Notes: a model not told the origin generated them from the sequence alone. A stretch of DNA of 64,000 nt from Chlamydomonas reinhardtii (GCF_000002595.2 NC_057015.1:2614952-2678951); one strand, 5' to 3'; counted from the first letter of the stretch, positions 1-12,708 are shown. Numbers and translations are program-made.

Positions 1-1675
1 TATGATTGACTCTGATATGGAGCACGCGTTCCTGAACGGTGACAACACGGGCATGACCGCCACGGACACCCAGAAGAACACGGTGAGTCCCCCGTTGGCT
101 CGCGCTGGCTACCGAACCGGTCTTTTGACCAACATTTCAACCTGCAACCCGCAGGTCTACGTGGTGGCGCAGCGGATGTCCCAGAAGTGCACAATCGAAC
201 AATATGCGATCGCGTTGGCTCAGCACTTTGTGCGCACCTACCCGCTGGTGAGTCGCTCGCGCCGATGTCAGCACAAATGAGCCTTTCTGACTATCTGGAT
301 TAATGCCACAGGTTAGCAAGGCCAAGATCTATGTGGAGCAGAAGCCATGGACTCGCGTCCAGCAATCGGGCCTGCCTCACGACCACGGTGAGCCGTGAGC
401 AGTGTTTACCACTAGTCTACTTATATGGAGAGTAGTTAATGCGTGTTGCGGTTTGTTAGGACCAAATTTGGCGCCCTTCGGCCGGATGCCAGAGCACAGC
501 CGACAAGGGTTTTTTCCGCCCTCGTTTTGTCCGGCTGTGTCGCCTTTGCCTCTCGGGAGCCACCGTCGCGTGCGCCCCCACTCCACCCTGTTCAGTTGCG
601 GGACCGCCACTTTTAACCTTCAGATGCGCCGTTGTGTTTCTCCCCTGTTGCAGGCTTTGCGCTGCAGGGCACCGAGGTGCGCACTGTGTACGTGACCTAC
701 GACAAGGCCGGCACCCTGGACGTGACGGCGGGTGAGTGCCAGGCTTCCAGCCGCCCCCTAGCCCCCTTCCCCCTGCGCTCCCCTTCATCCCTTGCCCCTC
801 CATTTCGTGACCGCGTCCCCCTGTAAACAACCCCTCCCCATGCTTGCCTTGCCCCCTGCCTCTCCCCGCCCCCCTCCCCTCCCTCCACCCTCCTCCCCCA
901 ACCGCCCCCCTCCCCTCCCTCACCACCTTACAGGCCTGAAGGACCTGAGCCTGCTCAAGACCACGCAGAGCGGCTACGAGGGCTTCCTGCGCGACCAGTA
1001 CACGCTCCTGCCCGAGACCAACGACCGCATCATGGCCTCCACCGTCACCTGCACCTGGAAGTACGCCGCCGCGCCCGCCTGCTACGACGCCGCCTACGCC
1101 GCCGCCAAGCAGGGGCTGCTGGACGCCTTCCTGGGCCCGGCGCGCGGCGGCGTGTACAGCCCCAGTGTGCAGTACACGCTGTACGACATGGCCAAGTGAG
1201 TGTGGGTGGGTGGGCGGGGGGATAGCTGAGCTTTGGGGAAAATGGCGGGGGGGGGGGTAAAGCGGCTGGGGGTTGAGATGGTGATGGGGGTAGGGGCGGG
1301 GCTGAGGAACTCCATAGGGCGCGTGGGCAATGGCTGGGAAGCGAGCGCTGAAGAGAGCGAGAAAAGAAAGCTCGATGACGTTGCCGTTCGTGGCAGCATG
1401 CTTCTGCTTCTGAGTCACACAGCCTAGCACGCTGCCTCGCTGACCCGCGCCTGCCCTCAATCGCCCCTCGTCCTCCTGCTCCCCGCAGGAACATCCTCGA
1501 CCGTGTGCCTACGTCGGAGAGCATCTTCCTCAACATGCCCAACCTGCACTTCATTCCCTGCAACCCCGTGGGATCCTCCTTCAACAACGACGTGTACGTG
1601 GCCACCTCGGAGCCGCACGGCAACATCGAGGCCGTCATCACGCGCAAGGGCATCGCGCCGCACTGCAAGCTGTAA
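1..1675 (+). CDS. UOX: Urate oxidase (uricase), 3' part of gene
   Basis: The enzyme oxidises urate to 5-hydroxyisourate in purine catabolism and acts in the peroxisome. Six exons are visible: 1-82, 155-247, 312-387, 654-731, 934-1195 and 1489-1675. All have GT-AG junctions in matching phase and together encode about 259 residues. The gene starts upstream of the window, so roughly the first 40-50 residues of a ~300-residue family are missing. Uricase signatures are plain: GDNTGMTATDTQKNTVYV (the active-site Thr lies in ATDT), VRTVYVTYDKAG, GLKDLSLLKTTQSGYEGF and LLPETNDRIMASTV. The protein ends in Cys-Lys-Leu, a variant of the SKL-type peroxisomal targeting signal. The stop is TAA at 1673-1675. 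Family assignment is very secure; the symbol follows the family. Confidence 0.96.
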
Positions 1676-3373
1676 GCAAAGTGGCGGCGAGCTGCCAGCT
1701 GTGCTGCACGGCTACAGCTGCTAGCTAGCAGGTAGCTAGCTGCACGGCGGTGGCGGAAGCGGCTGCGACGAGCGGCCGCTGGAGATTAGGGAGCTGCAAA
1801 CGGCGGTTGGGGATGCAACGGCGGATGTGGGCCACCCAACGTGGCGGCCGAGGGGCTTGTGTTCCCGTGAGCACTTGTGTGTGCGCGCGCCGCCGCCCTG
1901 GCGGCAAAGAGAATTTGTTAGGCTGCTCGGATAGGGCTAGTGCTGTCTCGCGTAGCGCTGTTATTATTGTCGGTTGGTGCTATGCTGCGTCGTGCGGGCG
2001 CATAGCACCAAGATGCACAGCAGTAGCAGTTGATTAGGTCTCTGATGACTCCGGTGACAGTAACCGGTGATCAGGGACGGGGCCTGGTGACTCCGGTGAC
2101 AGCGAACCGGTGGCCAGGCCCCTCAATGCAAAAGCACAGCGCAGGGGTGTTGGTGCTGGCGGTACTCGGATGTCTCGAGCCGCCCGCATGGCGCATTGGA
2201 GTTGACGTGGCCTGGCCTGCGCGAGCGCACCTCGCAACCTGGAGGTGGTGGCGTCACGGCAGGCGGCATTGCAATGCGAGTGTAGCTGGGTTGGTGCAGC
2301 ACATGCACACAGCCAGGCGGCAGGAGCGGCCGAGAGATACAAAGAGAGAGCGCACGCTGGTGGACGCATCCAGGCGTTGAGTTATATTGATGAGACCAGA
2401 TAGCGCGGCCTAGCCGTGTGTGTGGGCGGGGCCGCGACGACGCTGTCCAGAGAACATTGCCGAGGTGGGTTCGGTGCGCGTGCCTCGGTGGCTTGGCCTG
2501 GCAGCTGATGCGCCCTACCTTGTTGCAGCCGGCGCGCATGCATGAATGAGTTCGGGAGTGCTTGTCCTTCGGAGCCCGGCGGCGGCGGCGGTCGGGGTGT
2601 GGTGTGTGCCTGCGGCCTTGCGCGGCGGCACCTAGCACCGGCCGTGCACCCGCCGACCGGTGCTTGTACATTACCGCAACAAGTGTATTGATTTCTGGGG
2701 TGAGGCGGGTGTACGGTACGTTGGTCGGGGACGGAGTGTGTGTACATCAGACAACCGGCTAGGAGTCGACGTGGGGTAGCTGGCGTGTATGTAGTGCTGA
2801 AGGAACGCGGTGCAAATGCGTGCCCTATCGAGGGATATGACAACTGGTTGATGGTCCGTCCTCCTCGTGACGTTGCGAATGAGTGGTGCTTCAGGTGTGA
2901 TGCTCAGGGGAGTGACCCGTGAATTCGAAGGGACCACCTGTAATACTCACTGTGCAAGCGTTGGGCCTGCAAGTGTCGGGCAAGGAGCAATGGAGGTCGT
3001 TGGTTGCTTCCCGACCAGCTGTGCAACTGCGGAAGGCTGTTGAACCCTGTGTGCCTGGATCCAAACAGAGCCTGAAGCTGCCATCAGATGAGAGGCGAGG
3101 TTGGGAAAGGACTGCCAGGGATTTCGGCCGAGCTTCCACTTGGCGAGGCGGCGGGGGACTGGAAGACTCGATTGGGAGATTGAGGCACCCGAAGGTCGGC
3201 ACCTGAGAAGTTGACGGGCCTGCTGGCAAGGCGATTCCAATCAGCATAACGTGACGCCTCCACGCCATATACTATTCGAATGCTTGGTTCTAGCTAAAAT
3301 GGCTCCACTGTCGAAGGCACACTCGTCTCGGCGGTTGCCCGCAGGCCAAAAAAGTTTGGGCCCCCGCGGAACC
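1676..3373 (+). other. Uricase 3' UTR and spacer
   Basis: No convincing coding exon is seen. A short imperfect direct repeat (TGACTCCGGTGACAG followed by an AACCGGTG word) occurs at about 2045 and 2088. The first TGTAA after the uricase stop, apart from the one formed by the stop itself, is at 2939-2943, which would imply a 3' UTR of about 1.27 kb. The remainder is taken as the promoter side of the next gene. Confidence 0.5.
2939..2943 (+). terminator. TGTAA poly(A) signal, probably of urate oxidase
   Basis: TGTAA is the usual polyadenylation signal of Chlamydomonas nuclear genes. This is the first copy in the spacer beyond the stop codon. Assignment to the uricase gene is by position only. 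Confidence 0.45.
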
Positions 3374-3380
3374 TATAAAG
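3374..3380 (+). promoter_or_regulatory. TATA box of the F-box/LRR gene
   Basis: TATAAAG lies about 120 bp before the chosen ATG at 3496, in an otherwise GC-rich stretch. It is a good positional candidate for the core promoter. Confidence 0.45.
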
Positions 3381-3451
3381 ATGAAGCTGTGCTGATATAA
3401 CAAATTCATCTTTTTCCTGTCAATAGCTTTTAGCAGTTATCAGAAGTGCAC

Positions 3452-3478
3452 ATGGCGAAACAAGTTCTCGTGCAGTGA
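3452..3478 (+). other. Short upstream ORF in the LRR 5' leader
   Basis: ATG at 3452 opens an eight-codon reading frame that ends in TGA just before the main start at 3496. If the transcript begins near the TATA box, this ORF lies in the leader and could lower initiation at the main ATG. Its effect is inference. Confidence 0.35.
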
Positions 3479-3495
3479 ACCTTCTTTCAGCGGCA

Positions 3496-6400
3496 ATGCC
3501 CGCTCTGCAGCCCTGCCCTGGCTGTGGTTGTGAGATTGACAGCGGCCTGCTGTGGTTCGCGGGTCCGGGTCTAGCACGCATCTGCTGCAACAAGCGATGT
3601 GCCTCCCGGGCTCAGAAGCGGCACGAGGCGCTGGCCACCGGCAAGGCCCGGGGGCGCAAGAGCATGGTGAGAGGTTGCAATGCATGCCGCTAGGGGGGAG
3701 GAACCTTGATGGGAGCTACGGGTTATGTGCCGGGGGGAAGGGGCGTGGTCGAGGGATGGCGGGCGTCGAGTTGGGATGCTGGCCCTATCCCCACGCGCCG
3801 CCGCTGCCCTCCGCAGCCCCTGCTCCCAATCGCGGATGACCCCGTGGAGGCTGAGCGCGGCTGGTCGTCCCTGAACCAGGACGTGATGGCGCAGGTGGCG
3901 GCGCGGCTGGGCCTCCGGGACTGCCTGGCCGCCGCGCTTACCTGCAAGCACTGGCGCACGCACATCACCAGGGGTGAGTCCTAGCCGACCGGTCATCTAT
4001 CCGGATCTCAGACGCCTTGCAGCCTATAGCACTGCCTGCTGTATAACGTCTACTGGCGGCCCAGGAGAGCACCTGCCATTCGGCTTTTGCATTCGCTGGC
4101 CGCGTCCATACTATTCTGCATGACCCCTGTGCGGACCGTACACCGCCGCGCCCGGTGCTAACTTTGCCATCAGGTCCCAGCAACCACGTGGCGCTGCGCA
4201 TTGACGACATGACGCCAGAAGGCAGCCGCCGCGTCCCTGACGGCCGCTGTGCTTGCTGCGGCGGCGCCCATGACGTTATCAAATGCAAATGCAAGCGCGT
4301 AGCAGTAGGCACTGGGGATACAGCCTCGCCCGCCAAGGCTGCCGACAAGCCCGCCGCTGCCGGCGGCGCTGACGCCGCCGCCCAGCTTCTGGACAGCGCC
4401 CGGCGTCTGCTGCCCCACGTGGATCACCTGAGCGTGTCCGTGTACAGCCGCTGCCGGCAGCGCGACTACCTGCTGAAGCACATGCGCGCGCTGAGCAGGT
4501 GGAGCGGCCTCACAAGCCTTGACATCAGCTGGGTGAGTAGGCTCCCTGCCTGAACCACAGCGTTGACCATCAAGCTTTGCGCTGTCCTAAGCAACACAGT
4601 GCCGTGTTGCCGCGACAGGTCCTCGCACCAGACCCCACCTCCCTGCTGAGAGCCGTGCAAGCCGGCAGCGGCAGCGACAGCGGCAGCGACGCGGGCTGCT
4701 CGGACCCGGAGACCGATGGCGGCGGCGCGCGCCGGCGCTCCGCCGTCCGCCGCGCACGGCACGCGCCCAAGCCCCCGCCGCCGCCAGGCCCGCTCCCGCG
4801 CTGTCTGGTAGGAGACACGCAGCGGCTGTGCGCCGCCTCCCTTGCCTCGCTAGGCCTGCTGCCCAACCTCACGCGGCTCTCCATAACCGCAAAATACAGT
4901 CATCGGCACATGGGCCTGGCCGGCTTGGCCGGCCTCAGCCGCCTCACGGAGCTGGAGCTGCGGCAGGCGCCGCCTGACGGCGTTGAGGTCGCGGACTGGG
5001 CGGTGCTGTCTGAACAGGAGCGGCTCCACCAACGCAGGTTTGGGAGCCATAGCAGCTTCTACAGGGAGCCGTGGAGCGCCAATGAGGCTGACATGGGCGC
5101 GCTCAGCGCGCTGCGCGTGCTGCGTGTCCATGGGGATTTGCTGTCGCCGCCGGCGCTGGGGGCGGTGGGGCCACACCTCACGCGGCTGGAGCTGCATCGG
5201 CTGAGCCTGGCCCGCTACACTGGACTGGGGCAGGGCGAGACGATGACGTGGACCATTGAAGACATGGCGCCGCAGCTGCTGAAGTGCAAGGTGTGGGTGG
5301 GTGGGGAGTGGTAGTGCGGCGGTAGGGGGAGGAGATTCCGTGCTAATGGGTACCGTGCGGTGCGTTGTTCGCGACCTGCTCACACATCACCTTGCAGCTT
5401 GCACTCCGCCTCCACCTGTCCATCCGCCCACTCTCTCACCGCACCTCACAGCGGCTACGCTACTTCAGCCTCTCCCTCGCCTGGGACCCCCTGGACATGG
5501 AGCCCTACTACGCACTCAACACCAGCGGGTGAGACATGCTTCAGTAGCATTGCATTAGAGCTTGCTCGTCACATGAAAGTCACTATTGCACGGTGGCGCA
5601 GAAGGCAATCCGTGCCGGCTCCCGCCGTGCAAGCAATATGCGGATGCCTCCCTTTCGCGCTATATATGGGACTTCTTATTGTGTGCCCTATTCTCACTCG
5701 CAGCTGGCTTGAAATGATCGTCCGGGAGCTGCGGCATCTGAGCCGTGATCAGGTCCTGGCCAGGGCTAACCATGAAAGCCGCATGCTAGAGCTCCAGCAG
5801 CAGCACGGCGGTAGTGGCCAGCCGTCGCAGGCAGCCGGCGGTGCGGGCGGGGGCCGGCGCCGCGGGCGCGGGCGCCGGCTTCCAGGGCAGCAGCAGGCGG
5901 CGGGAGTGGGCGAGGAGCGGGAGGAGGACGTGCCGCCCGTAGAGCCTCTGGAGGTCGTGTTGGACCTGGCGACGCACTTCCGGCCGCTGTGTGTTGCAAA
6001 CATGAGCGTAAGTGTGCTGGCGGCCGTGCAGCGACACCACCAGCGCCAGGCACAGCTGCTGCAGGCGCAGCAGCAGTGGCAGCAGCACCAGCAGCACCAG
6101 CCGCCGGAGCGGCAGCAAAGGCAGGAGGAGCAGGAGGAAGGGGAGGAACGGGCACAAGGGCGGCAGGAGGTGCAGCAGCCAGACGGCGGCCAGCTGCTGG
6201 CTGCTACTGACAGCGCAAGCAGCGACATCACCAACACCAGCAGCGAAGACGCGGCCCTCGCTGCTGGTGCGCCAGCTGCTACTGCCGTCCCCGCTGGTGC
6301 TGCTGCTACTGCCCACCAGCCTGCTACTGCCGGGCAGGGCGCCAGCTGCGACCCCGACCTGCCTCCCAGCTACATCCTGTCATCCATGCTGCTGGAAGAC

Positions 6401-7975
6401 CTAGTCGGCCTGGCCGGCCTCTCCCACCTCAGCATCAACTTCCATGCGGGCGGCTCGCAACAGCTGCACACACTCAGTCAGCTGACGCGCCTCAGCCATC
6501 TGGCGCTGCGCTGCGGTCCCGCCGTGCGCATCGAACTCGACTCCTGGGACGCGCACCGCCTGTGCACGTCGCTGGGCCCTCGGCTGACACACCTGGATCT
6601 GGAGCTGCCTGCGTCATGCCTGGGGGCGGATGTGTTGGAAAGCGTTCGCCTGCTGAGGGCGCTGCGCTGCCTCAGGTTGAGCGCGGGGTCGCAGGTGCGG
6701 CAGGTGCCGTTGACTCGCCGCGAGCTGCGGAGGGCGCTGGCGAGGGCTGCGCCGTCCTGGCATGGCGAGGCTGCGCCTGCGGCTGGCGGTGGAGGTGGCG
6801 ACAGTGGCGGGGTGGAGGGTGGCGCGGTGGTGGCGGGCGCAGCGGTGGAGGTAGCGAAGGGCACGGCTGCTGCTGCTGCTGCTGCTTCCGTCGCTGCTGC
6901 TGCTGCTGGCGTGAAGCGCCCGTCTCCGGAGCTGGTCGCTGAGGTGAAGGGCGCCCAGACGCCGCTGCTGTTCCTGCAGCAGCTCTTCAGCGCCATGGAC
7001 GGCAGTGAGGCTGTGCGGGAGGTGCTGCTGGCGGAGGCGGAGTGGCGGGCGCAGCAGGCGGCAGCGGCTGTGGAGGCGGCGGCTGTGGAGGCGGCTGCGG
7101 AGCTTGAGGCCGCGGTGGCGAATGCAGTTGCAGAGGTTGCGCCCGCAGCCACTGGCGACGGGGTTGATGGGGCAGCTGCTCAAGAGGCACCGGCGCAACC
7201 TGCAGCAGTAGCAGCAGCAGCAGGAGCAGCACCTGATGCCGACCCGCCACAGCAGCAGGATCAGCACCCGGTAGTGGAGCTGGCGGCAGCAATGCAACAG
7301 CAGCAAGCCGACGAGGGGGTGCCGGCAGGAGCGGTCGCAGCTCCTCCTGGCCAGGCGGCAGCTGCTGGCGAGGCTGGGGCAGACGGCGGCGGCGGCGGCG
7401 GCCCTGCAGCAGCAGCGGGCGGCGGCGGGCTGCATGGAGCTGCAGCCGGTGGGGCGGCATTGGAGATGCCAACCTTGCCCGAATGGGTGATGCGCTGGTC
7501 ACGTGGGGAGCCGCGGATTCCGCCGGCCGAGCAGGGCGCAGCTGGCCGTGGCGCCGACGGCGGTGCTGCTGCGCAGCCGCCCACGCCTCTGCACTGCCTG
7601 ACATCGCAGGACCTCGACCGGCTGCGGAAGGCGATGACGCGTGAGGAGCTGGTCCCTGCGCCGGCCTTTCGACTGGGCGACTGGGCGCCCAAAGGGCTGC
7701 AGCGCCTGTGGCTGAGGGGCTTCAGCGGCCTGCAGGCGCCCTCGGTCCTGCCGGGTGGGGGTGGGGGTGGCAGAGCTGCTGTGGGTGGCGGGAGCGAAGG
7801 TCGCGTGGCGAAGGCGTGTGTCGTGCTTCCGGCGCTGGAGGCGGTGGACGTTGTGGTGATGGGCAGTGGCGAGGCGGCGGCGACCGCGCGAGAGGCGCTG
7901 GCTGCGTGGTGTGATGCGGGCGGGGCGCCTCTGCTCAAGTCTGTGTTTGTGGAGGGTATGTCGGCGCTGCCTTGA
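3496..7975 (+). CDS. F-box/leucine-rich-repeat protein with N-terminal Cys motif
   Basis: Six exons (3496-3666, 3817-3973, 4174-4532, 4619-5290, 5398-5528, 5704-7975) join in phase to give 1253 residues. Residues 7-35 hold a CxxCxC...CCxxxC module that could bind zinc. Residues ~66-100 look like an F-box (WSSLNQDVMAQVAARLGL followed by ...CLAAALTCKHW), suggesting an SCF ubiquitin-ligase adaptor. Leucine-rich repeats follow (LPNLTRLSI, LSRLTELEL, LSALRVLRV, LTRLELHRLS, LTRLSHLALR, LLRALRCLRL). Long Gln/Ala/Gly-rich low-complexity tracts separate them, most of them in the last exon. A final LRR-like unit (GLQRLWLRGF) is near the C-terminus. Targets are unknown. The start at 3496 is the first ATG in frame after the uORF. 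An inverted partial copy of the 3' end lies at 15926-16673. No TGTAA is present between its stop and the converging H4 gene. Confidence 0.85.
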
Positions 7976-7992
7976 GCAGCAGCAGCACGGGG

Positions 7993-8089
7993 ATGCTCGT
8001 AGTGTGCCCTGCCCTGGCCTCAAGGAGTCAGGAATGCTCGTAGTGTGCCCTGCCCTGGCCTCAAGGAGTCAGGAATGCTCGTAGTGTGC
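7993..8089 (+). repeat. 41-bp tandem repeat after the LRR gene
   Basis: Two full copies (7993-8033 and 8034-8074) of a unit beginning ATGCTCGTAGTGTGCCCTGC and a partial third (8075-8089) lie directly behind the LRR stop codon. The inverted copy near 15.9 kb carries fewer units. Confidence 0.85.
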
Positions 8090-8336
8090 TTCTTGAGTGA
8101 CATAGCTTGATTCATTGTTCGGCGTGTGGGGACGCCGCGTTGGCGAGAGCCCTATTACACCATGGGGCATGTGAACGCACCTCTGGAGGGCACTGTATGT
8201 GTACCCGGTGACTCGTGCTTCCCCTTCCACCGCTGTGTCACCCGCCTCGCCCCCTTGCACCCAGACCCTTCACTCACGGCAGCTTTTCTGCCCACGCCCT
8301 GGCCAGCACCCGAGGCACAACCAAAGGCAAAGAGGT

Positions 8337-8352
8337 GGTGTTGAGAAACACC
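8337..8352 (-). terminator. Histone H4 3' stem-loop (set 1)
   Basis: On the minus strand the sequence is GGTGTT-TCTC-AACACC, a perfect 6-bp stem with a 4-nt loop, 71 nt past the H4 stop. It is the algal version of the replication-type histone mRNA 3' end signal, used in place of a poly(A) tail. Confidence 0.93.
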
Positions 8353-8423
8353 GAGTTTGTTTTGGTGTTGCGGGTCACAGGGACCGCAACAGTGTGCGCA
8401 GCGTGCAGCCTGGAGCTGGCCGC

Positions 8424-9435
<1,012 letters not shown>

Positions 9436-9507
9436 GCCCCGCGCAGGTTGCTGTTGCCTAGGCGCCCAGGCGTGTGCCCTCTCGGGTGCACGTCTACAAT
9501 CAAACTC

Positions 9508-9523
9508 GGTGTTTCTCAACACC
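9508..9523 (+). terminator. Histone H3 3' stem-loop (set 1)
   Basis: GGTGTT-TCTC-AACACC, a perfect 6-bp stem with 4-nt loop, lies 72 nt after the H3 stop and matches the other seven histone 3' ends. Confidence 0.93.
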
Positions 9524-10374
9524 ACCCTCTTGAGTCGGCTATTGTTCCTTGGCGCACAGGCGCAGTGGGGCTGGCATGCGCGCGTCCTACGTCAGGGGTT
9601 CGTGCCGCAGTGTGTGGCCGGCTCACAGGATAGATGAAGACTCATAGGAGCTTGGGTCTCTTAGTAGAACACACAGACCGCTATGCCCAGCGTATACGGT
9701 AACCATCACTAAGGGTTGGTCTCGCTGATAAATTGATGCTGGCAGAGAGTAGGGCAGTTAGCCAGCTCGAATGCATCCCTGTCGCTGTCGGGCCTACGGG
9801 GCAACAGTCACACTCAGCAGCCTGCCTCAAACCCAACACTCAGCAGCCTGCCTCAAGCCCAAGCGTGTCGGCAGGGAGCAGTGGCGAGCCTTGGAGTTGG
9901 TGCTGGTACTGTGGATCAGGGAGGTTAGGTACTTCGGCTGTTTGGCACGGCACCCACCTATCAGCCCCGTGGTCCAGCACCTCCTGGTGGGAACACGACG
10001 TTGCTGCACGCACTTAGCTGCGGACACACACACTTAGTGCGGGCACATACACCTAGCTGCGGGCACACACCAACTGCATATCAAGTGCATCACATGAGCG
10101 CAGTGTCAAAAGGGGCAGTTAATTATCCATTCTTCACCAGCGGTGCTAGTGGGCAGCGTGCTGTGCAGGAGGGCGCGCGAGGGTTTGGGGGCCATTTTCA
10201 AGCAGCACGCACTGTGCGGTAGTAATTAGTGTTGACAGGCCGCCAATAGCCTGTGCACCTGCTGCACATGCGTGGGGGAAGGCATGTGAAAGCCTGCCAA
10301 CCCCACGTCAAAGGCCCTCACAGCCCCTTGTTTCATCTTGCAAGTACCCAAGCCCCGGTGCCGCAATGAGAGGT
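9524..10374. other. Spacer between the H3-H4 and H2A-H2B pairs
   Basis: No gene is seen. Minor internal repeats occur: CAGCCTGCCTCAA twice near 9815-9860, and an ACTTAGCTGCGG-like word three times at 10013-10065. Similarity to set 2 stops within about 15 bp of the H3 stem-loop and resumes shortly before the H2A stem-loop. Confidence 0.6.
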
Positions 10375-10390
10375 GGTGTTGAGAAACACC
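10375..10390 (-). terminator. Histone H2A 3' stem-loop (set 1)
   Basis: The same 16-nt perfect stem-loop on the minus strand, 49 nt beyond the H2A stop. Confidence 0.93.
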
Positions 10391-10439
10391 GAGTTTTTTT
10401 GGGGTGCAACTTGGGGTTGCAACAGGGCACAGGAGCGTT

Positions 10440-10832
10440 TTAGGCGGCCTCCTCGCTGCCCTTGCCGCCCTTGGTCTTCTTGGGCAGCAGCACGGCGTGG
10501 ATGTTGGGCAGCACACCGCCCGAGGCGATGGTCACCTCGCCCAGCAGCTTGCCCAGCTCCTCATCGTTACGGATGGCCAGCTGGATGTGGCGGGGCACGA
10601 TGCGGTTCTTCTTGTTGTCGCGGGCAGCGTTGCCAGCCAGCTCCAGCACCTCAGCGGTCAGGTACTCCAGCACGGCAGCCAGGTACACGGGCGCGCCGGC
10701 ACCGATGCGCTCGGCGTACTTGCCCTTCTTCAGGTAGCGCGCAATGCGGCCCACAGGGAACTGCAGGCCGGCCTTGGCGCTGCGGCTCACGGCCTTCTTG
10801 CCAGAGGTCTTGCCCTTGCCGCGACCAGCCAT
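10440..10832 (-). CDS. Histone H2A (set 1)
   Basis: Intronless, 130 residues, from [20 protein letters not shown] to [12 protein letters not shown], with the canonical histone fold ([17 protein letters not shown], acidic-patch region [10 protein letters not shown]). The tail lacks an SQ(E/D) motif, so it is an ordinary replication H2A and not H2A.X. It is divergent from H2B at 11134. The protein is identical to that at 18306-18698. Confidence 0.99.
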   Translation of the reverse strand: MAGRGKGKTSGKKAVSRSAKAGLQFPVGRIARYLKKGKYAERIGAGAPVYLAAVLEYLTAEVLELAGNAARDNKKNRIVPRHIQLAIRNDEELGKLLGEVTIASGGVLPNIHAVLLPKKTKGGKGSEEAA

Positions 10833-11133
10833 TGTGATGTGTTTAGCAGAAAGAGGTGAACGGACAGGTGTATAGGGGTTGAGAGCGTGTTGGAAGTGCC
10901 CAGAAAGAGCTGTGTAATATATAGGGCGCAGGGAGCGCGACGGTCGCGGGACGGCTCACCTTGGCCACAAGTCAACGCCTTGGTCGGTTGGGTCAAACAA
11001 CCGCTCGCCTCGCCTTGGCCACCGCGCTCGTCCTCACTGCCCCCGCCCCCTGATAAATACCGCACACTTGCCCGCGCATAATAATTCAGTACTCTTTTAC
11101 GCTTACCACCTGTTTCAACAACTCATTCACAAA
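10833..11133. promoter_or_regulatory. Divergent H2A/H2B promoter (set 1)
   Basis: TATATATTA for H2A reads on the minus strand at about 10915-10923, and TGATAAATA for H2B lies at 11051-11059. The shared histone word GTCAAACAACC is at 10992-11002. The layout matches that of 18007-18305 in reverse. Confidence 0.75.
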
Positions 11134-11595
11134 ATGGCCCCCAAGAAGGACGAGAAGCCCGCGACTCAGGAGGCTGCCGCTGAGGCCCCTGCTAAGGCCG
11201 AGGCCAAGCCCAAGGCCGAGAAGGCCGCCAAGAAGGCCAAGAAGGAGCCCTCCAAGAAGGCTGCCAAGGAGCCCAAGGGCGACGGCGAGAAGAAGGACAA
11301 GAAGAAGAAGAAGAGCGCCGTGGAGACCTACAAGCTGTACATCTACAAGGTGCTCAAGCAGGTGCACCCCGACACTGGCATCAGCAGCAAGGCCATGTCC
11401 ATCATGAACAGCTTCATCAACGACATCTTCGAGAAGGTGGCCACCGAGGCCTCCAAGCTGAGCCGCTACAACAAGAAGCCCACCGTCACCTCCCGCGAGA
11501 TCCAGACCGCCGTGCGCCTGGTGCTGCCCGGCGAGCTGGCCAAGCACGCGGTGTCGGAGGGCACCAAGGCCGTGACCAAGTTCACCTCGGGCTAA
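11134..11595 (+). CDS. Histone H2B (set 1)
   Basis: Intronless, 153 residues. A long Lys/Ala/Pro-rich N-terminal tail (residues 1-60) precedes the fold ([20 protein letters not shown], ...[32 protein letters not shown]), including the C-terminal Lys region that is ubiquitinated in other eukaryotes. ATG 11134 is chosen because the upstream in-frame extension does not resemble H2B. It differs from the copy at 17548 by one extra Lys in the tail ([10 protein letters not shown] versus KKAKEPSKK). Confidence 0.99.
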   Translation: MAPKKDEKPATQEAAAEAPAKAEAKPKAEKAAKKAKKEPSKKAAKEPKGDGEKKDKKKKKSAVETYKLYIYKVLKQVHPDTGISSKAMSIMNSFINDIFEKVATEASKLSRYNKKPTVTSREIQTAVRLVLPGELAKHAVSEGTKAVTKFTSG

Positions 11596-11642
11596 ACGCC
11601 TAAGCCTGCATGCGCGCTGGCTTTCCTCCTATCTCCAAACTC

Positions 11643-11658
11643 GGTGTTTCTCAACACC
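11643..11658 (+). terminator. Histone H2B 3' stem-loop (set 1)
   Basis: Perfect GGTGTT-TCTC-AACACC stem-loop 47 nt past the H2B stop. Confidence 0.93.
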
Positions 11659-11941
11659 ACCACTTCACGGGGGGGGGGGGGGCGGTGCAGGGGGGGACAG
11701 TCGGGGGGCACTGGGCTAGGAGGGGGCCTGAAACGCACAAGGAGATCCAAACGTGAACACGCCCCCTTGACAGCATCGTGTCTGCTTGGGAACCTTGCAG
11801 GCCTTGGCCGGCATTTTCACTGGAGATGTGAGGTTGGCACTCCCTTGCAATGATTGAGTAGGCACCTGCCGCTGCTTCAGTGCACTGTTGTAGACGGTGT
11901 GCTGGTGGAGGATACTGTATGCCTTCCCTAGGGAGTCCTGC

Positions 11942-11979
11942 GGGACTTCACCAACTTGCCTTGACACTGTCCCATCGCC
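11942..11979 (+). repeat. Dispersed repeat C, copy 1
   Basis: The segment reading GGGACTTCACCAACTTGCC, then CACTGTCCCATCGC, recurs at 63934-63977 with two substitutions and a small insertion. It was found by eye. Confidence 0.7.
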
Positions 11980-12564
11980 TTCCCTAGGGAGGATGCCGGC
12001 GCACCAGAGCGGCATCAGTTGGGCCTACTACGTCACGCGGGCTTTCTGGCTGGGCGCAGCCTGCTACCCAACTGCAAGTGCGCATACGTTGGATGTGGCA
12101 ATGGTGCTGCAACGTTAATGCCTAAACGCAAGTGCTGCGTGTGAGCATGGGCGTGGGTAGTCCAATGTGACAGGGCATGTTTGCAGTTACCGTTAGCACC
12201 ATACGCTGCAGCCCATTGTCGGGTGGTGGACGCCAGTAATGCCAGCAACTAGTGAAAGCACTGAGCCTGACCAGCAGATGCCTGCACCGGCTGCATACCA
12301 TAGTACCAATATGCCGGCATCGCACACACCGACAAGCACACTGACAAGCAGGGCTACCCGTGCCACGAAATGATGGCAGCGGCAGGGGCAGGGTGTAACG
12401 AGCATCGTTACCTTCAGTACGATGGGGTCAGTACACCTTGCACCCCGTAAAATGGTTCTTGGGTTTGACACGGTCCCGATGTCCGTACCGTACTCTGGTC
12501 CTCATATTTACGTTGTTACGAATCACCGGGATATCTTTATCCCACCGATAACGGTTCATGACAC

Positions 12565-12708
12565 AGGGGCAGGGGCAGGGGCAGGGGCAGGGGCAGGGGC
12601 AGGGGCAGGGGCAGGGGCAGGGGCAGGGGCAGGGGCAGGGGCAGGGGCAGGGGCAGGGGCAGGGGCAGGGGCAGGGGCAGGGGCAGGGGCAGGGGCAGGG
12701 GCAGGCGC
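12565..12708 (+). repeat. (GGGGCA)n hexamer array
   Basis: About 24 uninterrupted GGGGCA units. The array lies in the spacer, so it is not part of a gene. Confidence 0.97.

Noticed and set aside
10013-10075. Short spaced repeats that might suggest a CRISPR-like array
   Set aside because: Only three imperfect CTTAGCTGCGGGCACAC-like words in eukaryotic intergenic DNA; no array structure.
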